From assembly GCA_007132145.1 (NCBI GenBank), contig SLPE01000210.1:1-8639 (forward strand): DNA of 8,639 nt, given 5' to 3'. A model generated the notes under the pieces. That model saw nothing but the letters and a program-made list of their open reading frames with translations, had not been told where the DNA came from and searched no databases. Of the stretch, positions 1 to 6,283 are shown in pieces. The position numbers and the translations under genes are program-made. Numbering within the stretch: the first letter of the stretch is position 1; each line of letters opens with the position of its first letter. This DNA comes from Candidatus Izemoplasma sp. Its GTDB lineage: Bacteria; Bacillota_I; Bacilli_A; Izemoplasmatales; Izemoplasmataceae.

Positions 1-126
1 ATGTACAGCAGACGCGTCATGATGGAGCATAACAAATTTGTTAACAACTGGGGTGCTTCATCATATGGTTTATTGCTTAAAGATATAACAGACAGTGAGA
101 TACGCTATAATGATTTTAATAGAAAT
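1..126 (+). pseudogene. NosD-like beta-helix protein, internal fragment
   Basis: The first 42 codons read like the central part of NosD, a periplasmic or surface right-handed beta-helix protein linked to copper delivery to nitrous oxide reductase. The piece MYSRR, the N-x-F-x-x-N turns and the block SSYGLLLKDITDSEI are typical of NosD helical coils. NosD proteins are about 400 residues, so this is an internal slice. The 5' part would lie left of the window, and similarity stops near codon 42 where another N-x-F-x-x-N coil and more repeats are expected. The stretch is about 34 % GC by hand count, against about 55 % for the following genes. No stop separates it from the next gene, so a continuous frame runs 1-879, but I judge this to be chance. 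It could be a gene remnant, the product of a recombination, or an assembly join. The family call rests on memory of NosD sequences, not a search. Confidence 0.5.
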
Positions 127-225
127 TCTTTTGAACCCTTATCATTTCTTACACCCGGAGTAACTGAATCCACTGTTGTCCTTCAGTTCCCCACATCATG
201 TCAAATGACAAAGGCAGTGATTCCG

Positions 226-879
226 ATGAAAACCCTGTTGATCGTTTCATGGGTGATTCTATCGTTACTCGGGACGTCCACCATGGCATATGCCTGGTGG
301 GACAATCTCGAAGAAACACGCGGCGCTCGGTTGACATTGGGTTACGGCGTCCGTCTCTCCTTGAAAGATGAAACGTCCGCCGAGGCGGATACATGGGTCC
401 CGGCGGGTTCTTTTTATGCTGAAGTCGACGGTTATACGACTTCCCACGTCTTCACGTACGTCCTCGATCTTGAAGAAGATCTCGACGACTTCGACTTGCT
501 CATCGACGTCGAAGGATTGCGCATCGGCGACACTGGGTACGATCCTTCTTCCGATGTCCATGGCCCGATGCGGGTCATCGTCGAGTTCGACGCAGGAGAA
601 AACGATATCGAGTTTGCCGGTGGCGGCTACGATTACGTCATTACGGGACCCAACACGCATTTGCGGCTCAACAGCGTCCTCCGGGGTGACGGTGAAATCA
701 CCGTTACGATCACCTTCACCTTGTTGGCACAAGATGTCGCTTGGGAATATGCAACCGCCGAGAATCTCGAATCGGCTTACGGATCGCTCGCCGGAAAGAC
801 AATCGCTTTCGACGTCGCTTTCGAAGTCCCCATGGATGAAGAAACGATCGGACAAGGGGGATTCAACGTCCATCCTTGA
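226..879 (+). CDS. secreted protein with SipW/TasA-like signal peptide, unknown function
   Basis: This is a predicted exported protein of 217 residues. Residues 1-23 form a signal peptide: a short K-bearing start, a hydrophobic core (LLIVSWVILSLLG) and an AYA cleavage site followed by WWDN. That pattern, with T/LTLG soon after, resembles substrates of the SipW signal peptidase such as TasA-type matrix fibre proteins. The mature part is acidic (for example EEDLDDFD at 83-90) with alternating hydrophobic strands, suggesting a beta-sandwich. It has no cysteine and no visible cell-wall anchor. ATG 226 is chosen because the signal peptide begins there. An ATG at 205 (seven residues longer) is possible, and only a weak AAAGG (211-215) precedes 226. 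No sipW-like peptidase gene is in the window. A strong terminator follows at 1008. I see no promoter between 127 and 225. The exact family is unrecognised; secretion is well supported, the TasA link is an analogy. Confidence 0.7.
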   Translation: MKTLLIVSWVILSLLGTSTMAYAWWDNLEETRGARLTLGYGVRLSLKDETSAEADTWVPAGSFYAEVDGYTTSHVFTYVLDLEEDLDDFDLLIDVEGLRIGDTGYDPSSDVHGPMRVIVEFDAGENDIEFAGGGYDYVITGPNTHLRLNSVLRGDGEITVTITFTLLAQDVAWEYATAENLESAYGSLAGKTIAFDVAFEVPMDEETIGQGGFNVHP

Positions 880-906
880 TGGAAACGGAACTAGAGGACT
901 AGCGTC

Positions 907-938
907 GGTGATGCCTGCTCAAAAGGCATGGCATCATC
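907..938 (+). repeat. inverted repeat, hairpin with two alternative pairings
   Basis: GGTGATGCC (907-915) pairs with GGCATCATC (930-938), nine pairs including one G-U, around a 14-nt loop. Alternatively ATGCCT (911-916) pairs with AGGCAT (924-929) around GCTCAAA; the two folds exclude each other because both use 911-915. It lies in the 3' untranslated region of the secreted-protein gene, 28 nt after the stop. No T-run follows, so it is not a standard terminator. A role in mRNA 3'-end stability or a small RNA is possible but unsupported. Confidence 0.4.
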
Positions 939-1007
939 TGAGGAACGCGCACTAAGAACGTCTTTATTTTCAATATGCAATAAAGGTCAAACCTCCATGT
1001 ATCGTAC

Positions 1008-1046
1008 AAAGCGAATATGCCGTAGATTCGGCATATTCGCTTTTTT
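1008..1046 (+). terminator. intrinsic terminator between convergent genes
   Basis: AAAGCGAATATGCCG (1008-1022) and CGGCATATTCGCTTT (1029-1043) form a perfect 15-bp stem with a 6-nt loop (TAGATT), followed by six T residues (1041-1046) on the plus strand. This is a textbook Rho-independent terminator for the secreted-protein gene. On the minus strand the same stem is followed by only three T residues. It may still help end the GH31 transcript, whose stop codon is about 110 nt away, as no other minus-strand terminator is visible there. Confidence 0.9.
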
Positions 1047-1155
1047 GCGTTGTGTAACACAGCAGTGACCAAGGGTCTGGCACTTGAAATACGCTTGTTT
1101 CACGCGTCGTCATGTTGCAAAGTTTTATGAAGAGTAACCGATATGACGCGAACGA

Positions 1156-3123
1156 TCAAAGCGCCTTGAACGTCTCGAAGAGTGGACGATGGCGACTGTC
1201 TTTCCGGTAAAAGACCGAAGGCGTCCCGAGCGGTGCGGCGATGTCATGATCGCCGCCTTTAAGGACATTTCCGCTGAAGAGATGGACCCATGTTCCCTCC
1301 GGCAAAGTGATGCGGTGGCTCGACACGCCGGCGCGGACGACCGGATAGACGAGGACATCGGCGCCGAGTGTGAAGGCGCGTTGCTCGGTCCGGGTGAAAC
1401 GGTCCTTGAAATGATACAAGAGCGGTCTGTTCACCGGCGTGGCATTCGTTTGATACGCCTTCAACACTTCACGACGGTAAGGTTCAAGTGCCGCGAAGAC
1501 GCGGGCCATCTTCGCGAAATGTGCGATGACGCGTTCATCGTCGAATTGGCAGTTCTTCTCCGGGGCGTTGCCTTCGTGCGTCCTGAACAAAGGCGTGAAG
1601 GCGTTCATCTCCGCCCAACGCATCATCAGTTCGGGTCCCCTGCGCATGTGAAAGATCGTCGTGTAGCCGCCGATGTCGCTATGACTCACGCCGGCTCCGC
1701 TCATCGCCATGCTCAACATCGCGGGGATGACGGAGGGCAACCCGTATTCGTCAGAGAAATCGACGTGTTGGTCGCCGGCCCACATCGTGTTCGTTTCACG
1801 AATCGTATCGGTATGCGCGGCGCGGGAGAAGAAAAAGACTTCATCCGCTTTTCCGCTTTCGAGAATCGCCTCTTTATTGCAACGGGCCCACAAAGAGGGC
1901 CAGACGTTGTGCAACGCCTCGGCGTCGCCGCCGCGGATGCGCGCATCGGTCGGCAGGTATTCGCCGAAATCGGCCATCCAACCGGCCATTCCCGTCTCGA
2001 TCATGTTCTTCTTGATCAGCGATTTCATCCACGCGAACGCGTCGGGGCACGTCAAATCGACGATGCCGGCGTTGAACGTCGTCGAACGCACGTGATAGGG
2101 TTCACCGCTTTCGGTACGGACGAGGTAGTCCCTTTCAACCGCTTCCCGATAAAGCGGAGCGTCTTCTTTCAGGAAGGTGTTGATGTAGCCGAGGAACCGG
2201 ATGTTCTGTCTTCGCCATTTGGCGATGACCGTCTTGAACTCGGGATAGGTGCCTTCATCCGCTTCCCAGTTCCAATACACTTGATAGCCGAAACGGGTGC
2301 GGACATGCCCGCACCAGTCTTGCGCCCAGATCGCTGAAACCGGGATGCCGTTTCGTTCTGCGGTCTTCAGCTTTTCTTCGGCTTTCTCCCAACCGCCTTG
2401 ACTCGCGAGGATGGCGCCCTTTTGCGTCCAATCCGGCAGCGGGGGATGTTTCCCGAGAAGCCCTGCAAGACGCGTCGACAGTGCGTCATGGTCATCCGCG
2501 GAAGCGAAGACGATCCGCTTGGGCATGTCGCGAAAGGAGAGAATCGTCTTCTGTTCGGCGAAAGTGAACTCCGCATACCGGTCGGTCTCGCAATGGATGA
2601 AATACGTTTTCGACGAAACGAAAGTCGGTTGGGCGTAATAACTCTGGTGTCGGCCGTGATCGGCTCGATGCCCGGGTTTCACGCCGAATAGCGTCTCCCT
2701 AAGAAACTTGCCTATGAGCTTTTTCAAGGCGTGATGTTCGCTGACCCAGATCGGGACTTTCGTCCCTTTGAGATTGAAGCGGGTGAATTGTTCACCGCAC
2801 CCGTAAAAGCACTCGTCGGGATCCGATTCGAGGGTGAGTGTCATCCGGTTGTAGCCGGGGGTGCACGTGAACACGAGCGTGTCGACAACACCTTTCTGAT
2901 GTTCGATTTCAAGGCGCGCATCGGCATCGGCGAAGACATGGGTGTCGCCCTCTTTACCGACATACGTCAACGTCTTGCGGACCGCGAAGACGTCTTTCGT
3001 CTTGAAACTGCCCCGCTTCATCCGATAACGCGCCTCGCCTCGACCGATTTCGATCGTGCTCTTGCCGACTTCGAAAGCCAACAAGCGTTCGCCGTTTACG
3101 ACAAAGAGGTCACCATCGGACAT
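1156..3123 (-). CDS. GH31 alpha-glycosidase, sulfoquinovosidase (YihQ)-like
   Basis: This is a retaining alpha-glycosidase of family GH31, 655 residues (E. coli YihQ is about 678), with no signal peptide, so cytoplasmic. The nucleophile is D385 in WMADFGEYLPTD and the acid/base is D451 in MWAGDQHVDFS. GCGEQF (109), HSDIGGYTT (481), RTHEGN (514) and a YihQ-like C-terminus (FYRKDS) agree with the YihQ branch over the full length. YihQ releases sulfoquinovose from its glycosides using a Q-Q-R-W-Y binding set. Here Q242, Q268, W284 and Y487 are present but the arginine position is Q281, and the SEQG segment reads SEHH. The substrate may therefore be sulfoquinovosides or another alpha-glucoside. 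ATG 3123 is chosen because GGAG lies 8 nt upstream and residues 1-50 align with the YihQ start. The longer start at 3228 adds a basic tail with no counterpart. It overlaps the transporter gene by 14 nt, suggesting translational coupling and uptake of its substrate by that transporter. Confidence 0.85.
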   Translation of the reverse strand: MSDGDLFVVNGERLLAFEVGKSTIEIGRGEARYRMKRGSFKTKDVFAVRKTLTYVGKEGDTHVFADADARLEIEHQKGVVDTLVFTCTPGYNRMTLTLESDPDECFYGCGEQFTRFNLKGTKVPIWVSEHHALKKLIGKFLRETLFGVKPGHRADHGRHQSYYAQPTFVSSKTYFIHCETDRYAEFTFAEQKTILSFRDMPKRIVFASADDHDALSTRLAGLLGKHPPLPDWTQKGAILASQGGWEKAEEKLKTAERNGIPVSAIWAQDWCGHVRTRFGYQVYWNWEADEGTYPEFKTVIAKWRRQNIRFLGYINTFLKEDAPLYREAVERDYLVRTESGEPYHVRSTTFNAGIVDLTCPDAFAWMKSLIKKNMIETGMAGWMADFGEYLPTDARIRGGDAEALHNVWPSLWARCNKEAILESGKADEVFFFSRAAHTDTIRETNTMWAGDQHVDFSDEYGLPSVIPAMLSMAMSGAGVSHSDIGGYTTIFHMRRGPELMMRWAEMNAFTPLFRTHEGNAPEKNCQFDDERVIAHFAKMARVFAALEPYRREVLKAYQTNATPVNRPLLYHFKDRFTRTEQRAFTLGADVLVYPVVRAGVSSHRITLPEGTWVHLFSGNVLKGGDHDIAAPLGTPSVFYRKDSRHRPLFETFKAL

Positions 3124-4585
3124 TTTCTTCACTCCAAAGCGACGCATACGGATACCCCGTGACCGCTTCGAGCGTCGCCCGGTCTTGTTCATCGCTGTCG
3201 GGAACAACGCCGAGTCGACGTTGTTCAAGTTCCCTCTTCATAAGTTCGAAAGCCGATTGGTTCAGGGGGTAGAGCCAAAGGAAGGCGATGGTCAAAACGA
3301 GAAAAATGACCGGTAGGAACACGAACATCGCGCGGACACCGGCCACCGTCAAGTCGGATTGCACGAGCGCTCGCTCCTCATACCCGAACACGGCGAGCAA
3401 GACCCCGATCAAGCCGAGCGCGAGACCGTTGGCGATCTTGCGGGCGAACGTCGCCATGCCCGAGTACACGCCGGCGCGACGTTTCGAAGTGATCAGTTCG
3501 TCGACATCGGGCATGTCGGCGAGAATCGCGAACGACGTCACCGTCCCGGCGGCCGTGCCGAAACCCGCGAGGAACGCCAAGGCGACAATCGGAAGCAACG
3601 GTGCGTTCTCATAGGCGAAGAAGAGCATGGCGAGCGAAGCGGCGATCTGCAAGGGAAAGCCGATGATGACCGGCAATTTCTTCGAGTAGCGTTTGAGCAA
3701 GAACATGAAGAGGACCATCGCGATCAACTGCGCGCTCAACACCCCGGCCATGACCCAAGTGTAATAGCCCCGTTCACGCAAAACCACGTTCAAGAAATAG
3801 ATGACCAAGGCCATCATGAAATCGGCGGATCCTTGTCCGAACAAGAAAATGCCGAGATACAGCCTGAACGAGCGGTTCTTGAAAACGGACAACTGTTGTC
3901 TGATGCCGTGGCGTCGAGACGGATCGACGGGTTTGTCCGTCTCCCATGTGTTCAAGAACGACAAAAACAAGGTCACGAAGAAAATCACACCGAAAATGAT
4001 ACCCATCATCAAGTACCCGAGTGAACCTCCCCCGAATCCCTGGATGATTTGTTCATGGAGAAGCGCTCCAAGAATCGCCGAGAGCGCCGAAAAAATCATC
4101 CGATATCCCGTATATTGCCCGCGCAACTGATAACTTTCGACCATGTCCGGCAAGAGGGCGTTGTAGGGCACCATGACAATGGTGAACCCCGTCGAGAACA
4201 AGATGAACGCCACGAGGTAGAAAACGTATTGTACGCCCGGGCCACCGCCGACGCTCACCCAGAGCAAGGCGAAGGTGATCGAGGCGACAAAACTGCCGAC
4301 GAGTAAATACAGGCGTTTCGCACCGAATTTCGAGCGGGTCTTGTCGACGATCGACCCCATCAACGGGTCCGTCACCGCATCCCAGATCCGTCCGATGACG
4401 GGAATGCTGCCGGCTAGGGCGGGGTGCATGCCGACGATGTCGGTCATGAAGAACAAGAAAGCGATGCCGATGATCAAAAACGCGCCGCCGCCGTAGATGT
4501 CGGCGACGCCGTAACCGAGTTTTCCCCTGATGCCGTGCGTACTTGCGACGTTTTGCCCGTGCTCCGATACGTTTTTCGATGTCAT
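3110..4585 (-). CDS. GPH-family (MelB-like) sugar:cation symporter, MFS
   Basis: This is an integral membrane transporter of 491 residues that would import a glycoside or sugar with H+ or Na+. Family signs are the loop 2-3 motif (D69-A-V-T-D73-P-L-M-G, then D81-K-T-R-S-K-F-G), the half-way block ADMPDVDELITSKRRAGVYSG (356-376) and ARKIANG (381-387). About 12 hydrophobic segments can be traced, for example 33-52, 95-112, 119-140, 190-212, 277-298, 305-324, 331-355 and 417-440. The C-terminal tail of about 50 residues is hydrophilic. The start at ATG 4585 has GGAGGA (4591-4596) with a 5-nt spacer. The gene is followed by and overlaps the GH31 gene. In E. coli, GPH transporters likewise neighbour GH31 enzymes (yicJ-yicI; yihO and yihP near yihQ), which supports a shared substrate. 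The cargo cannot be read from the sequence. Confidence 0.88.
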   Translation of the reverse strand: MTSKNVSEHGQNVASTHGIRGKLGYGVADIYGGGAFLIIGIAFLFFMTDIVGMHPALAGSIPVIGRIWDAVTDPLMGSIVDKTRSKFGAKRLYLLVGSFVASITFALLWVSVGGGPGVQYVFYLVAFILFSTGFTIVMVPYNALLPDMVESYQLRGQYTGYRMIFSALSAILGALLHEQIIQGFGGGSLGYLMMGIIFGVIFFVTLFLSFLNTWETDKPVDPSRRHGIRQQLSVFKNRSFRLYLGIFLFGQGSADFMMALVIYFLNVVLRERGYYTWVMAGVLSAQLIAMVLFMFLLKRYSKKLPVIIGFPLQIAASLAMLFFAYENAPLLPIVALAFLAGFGTAAGTVTSFAILADMPDVDELITSKRRAGVYSGMATFARKIANGLALGLIGVLLAVFGYEERALVQSDLTVAGVRAMFVFLPVIFLVLTIAFLWLYPLNQSAFELMKRELEQRRLGVVPDSDEQDRATLEAVTGYPYASLWSEENVRW

Positions 4586-4590
4586 CAGTG

Positions 4591-4596
4591 TCCTCC
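4591..4596 (-). promoter_or_regulatory. ribosome binding site of the GPH transporter gene
   Basis: GGAGGA on the minus strand, five nucleotides before ATG 4585, fixes the transporter start. Confidence 0.75.
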
Positions 4597-4637
4597 GATG
4601 GTCGATGTCGTTTGAGATGCCTTATCCTCTTTTATTC

Positions 4638-4646
4638 ATTATACCA
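4638..4646 (-). promoter_or_regulatory. extended -10 promoter of the transporter-glycosidase operon
   Basis: TGGTATAAT on the minus strand is a perfect TGN-TATAAT extended -10 element. It sits 53 nt upstream of the transporter ATG, in the 91-nt gap after the DUF1667 gene. No good -35 hexamer is seen 16-18 nt upstream, which is normal for extended -10 promoters. The expected start of transcription is near 4631. I see no clear operator or catabolite-response (cre) palindrome beside it. Confidence 0.65.
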
Positions 4647-4676
4647 TCCACACGGTCTTTCGACCTTCTGTTTCTT

Positions 4677-5024
4677 TCATGTTGCGAGACGGCGGGTGGC
4701 GATGATGTCCACGTCCGTGCCCGCGACGTTGTGGATGATCACATCGTGTATGTTCACCGGCACACGCGCTTCGACCGTCGCGAGCGCTTGCATGACGTCG
4801 AACATCGCCGCTTTGGGAATCGGTCGGCTCGTACGGACGCTGAGTCTTTTCGCGACACGACTGTTCACCTTGACCGTCGTCGTCAACATACGCGTCGGAT
4901 GGGTCGTCTCTTCCGTCGCGTAGACGATGCCGCGTTTGCATTTGTGTCCCGACACTTCACCGCCCTTATCGACGCGAAGGCGGCAACCGACAGGGCAGAC
5001 GATACATGTGAATTCATGAACCAT
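4677..5024 (-). CDS. DUF1667 four-cysteine protein of the glycerol-3-phosphate oxidation cluster
   Basis: A 115-residue protein. Cysteines C7, C10 and C14 (CIVCPVGC) plus one in HKCKRG make a C-x2-C-x3-C...C set, followed by HPTRMLTTTV, all typical of DUF1667. Four cysteines suggest an iron-sulfur cluster or zinc, but the family has no firmly established activity that I know of. It is the last of three co-directional genes with a GlpA-like dehydrogenase and an FAD oxidoreductase, a recurrent trio in anaerobic Bacillota. I infer an electron-transfer or maturation role for the dehydrogenase pair. The start is ATG 5024, which has GGAGGT (5031-5036) at 6-nt spacing and lies two bases after the previous stop. 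GTG 5030, two codons earlier, abuts the SD and is less likely. No clear terminator follows; the next operon's promoter lies 31 nt downstream. Confidence 0.85.
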   Translation of the reverse strand: MVHEFTCIVCPVGCRLRVDKGGEVSGHKCKRGIVYATEETTHPTRMLTTTVKVNSRVAKRLSVRTSRPIPKAAMFDVMQALATVEARVPVNIHDVIIHNVAGTDVDIIATRRLAT

Positions 5025-5026
5025 GC

Positions 5027-6283
5027 TCACACCTCCATGATCAACGTGACGGGGGCGTGCCCGCCTTTGAGGTCATCGGGTCCGATGTCGATGTGTTCCA
5101 TTTCCGCGGGCGCGACGAAGCGCGCTTTCCTCGAGGCGATGACCGTATCGTCCTGAATGAGTTTGAATGTCGCGGTTTGAGCTTTCCGCTTGACCCGGAA
5201 GGCACAGCGGATCAAGTCGTCGAAGCGGGAGAGGTCGATGGTCGAAGGCACGGTATAGGCGATGCCTTCACCGGCGATGAGTTCCAGTTGCGTCTCGCCT
5301 TTGCCGAGGGATTTGCGGACATAGTCTTTCGCACAACGCCCGGCGCGTCGACTCTCTTCGCTCACATCGTCGACGAGGTCGTGGACGTGCAAGGCGTTTC
5401 CGCACGCGAAGAGTCCTTCGACGCTCGTATGGAACGTATGGTCGACCTTCGGCCCCCGCGTATGCGGATGCATCTTCACATCGAGCGATTCTAGGACCAT
5501 CGTATCGGGGATGAGTCCCACCGACAGTAAAAGGCAATCGACGGCGAAATCCTTTTTCGTGCCTTCGATGACACGGAAATCCTCATCCACGGCTTCGATG
5601 GTGATGCCTTCGAGCCGATCGGCACCGCGGATGTCGGTAACGGTATGCGAGAGATAGAGGGGAATGTCGAAATCTTCGAGGCATTGGGCGATGTTGCGGG
5701 TCAGTCCGTTCGAATAGGGCATGATTTCGGCAATGCCTTTGACCGTGGCGCCTTCTAGCGTCATCCGCCGCGCCATGATCAACCCGATGTCGCCGCTACC
5801 GAGGATGAAGACTTCCTTGCCGACAAGGTAGCCTTCGATGTTCAAATAGCGTTGTGCACTCCCCGCGGGCATGACGCCGGCGGGACGCTCTCCGGGAATG
5901 CGGATCTGTCCTCGCGTACGCTCGTAACACCCGCTCGAGAGGATGACGGCTCGCGTCTGTATATCGAGCTTTCCCGCCCGTCTGTCGAAGGCTTCGACAA
6001 CGAATCCGTTTCGAGTTTCATGCAGCCCCATGACGGTCGTCTCGAGCCGCAAGTCGATTCCCCGTTCATGAAAGGCGTCGATGAAGCGTTCGGCGTATTC
6101 CGGGCCGGTCAAGTCCTCTTCGAACTCATGCAGTCCGAAGCCGTTGTGAATGCACTGGTTCAAAATGCCGCCCAAGACGGCTTCGCGCTCCAAGACGAGC
6201 ACCTTGACGTGATCGTCTTGCGCCGCGAGCGCCGCCGAAAGTCCGCCGGCGCCGGCGCCGATGACAACAATGTCCCAAGTCAT
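5027..6283 (-). CDS. FAD/NAD(P)-dependent oxidoreductase paired with the GlpA-like dehydrogenase
   Basis: A 418-residue cytoplasmic flavoprotein of the pyridine nucleotide-disulphide oxidoreductase fold. An FAD Rossmann motif GAGAGG lies at 9-14 and the block GGILNQCIHNGFGLHEF at 38-54. GCYERTR is at 118-124, a second Rossmann motif GSGDIG at 162-167 (probable NAD(P) site), and GLFACGN at 290-296 (second FAD contact). There is no CxxxxC redox disulphide of the thioredoxin reductase or lipoamide dehydrogenase kind. The C-terminal 80 residues look like the domain seen in partners of BFD-type dehydrogenases. I infer that it passes electrons between the GlpA-like subunit and a nicotinamide or other carrier, taking the role played by GlpB/GlpC in enterobacteria. 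Its ATG overlaps the upstream stop as ATGA (6280-6283), a sign of translational coupling. An AAGGTGG-like SD precedes it. Confidence 0.87.
   Translation of the reverse strand: MTWDIVVIGAGAGGLSAALAAQDDHVKVLVLEREAVLGGILNQCIHNGFGLHEFEEDLTGPEYAERFIDAFHERGIDLRLETTVMGLHETRNGFVVEAFDRRAGKLDIQTRAVILSSGCYERTRGQIRIPGERPAGVMPAGSAQRYLNIEGYLVGKEVFILGSGDIGLIMARRMTLEGATVKGIAEIMPYSNGLTRNIAQCLEDFDIPLYLSHTVTDIRGADRLEGITIEAVDEDFRVIEGTKKDFAVDCLLLSVGLIPDTMVLESLDVKMHPHTRGPKVDHTFHTSVEGLFACGNALHVHDLVDDVSEESRRAGRCAKDYVRKSLGKGETQLELIAGEGIAYTVPSTIDLSRFDDLIRCAFRVKRKAQTATFKLIQDDTVIASRKARFVAPAEMEHIDIGPDDLKGGHAPVTLIMEV

Noticed and set aside
1..879. A single 292-residue protein spanning the whole left open frame
   Set aside because: A clear signal peptide starts at codon 76, base composition changes sharply, and the N-terminal part resembles an internal piece of another family. 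The frame continuity looks accidental.
1051..1061. Short palindrome TGTGTAACACA
   Set aside because: Five-base arms with a single central base, no second copy and no promoter nearby; likely chance.
1189..2337. Long plus-strand open frame of 382 residues opposite the GH31 gene
   Set aside because: It is a shadow of the GC-rich codon pattern on the other strand: rich in arginine and histidine, no recognisable domain, and lying over a well-identified gene.
3124..3228. Extended N-terminus of the GH31 enzyme (start at 3228)
   Set aside because: The extra 35 residues lie wholly inside the transporter gene, are very basic and match nothing in YihQ. ATG 3123 has a better-placed ribosome binding site.
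4654..4665. GGTC-GAAA-GACC hairpin as terminator of the DUF1667 gene
   Set aside because: The stem is only four pairs and no T-run follows. A stable GNRA-type tetraloop in the RNA is possible, but termination is not supported.
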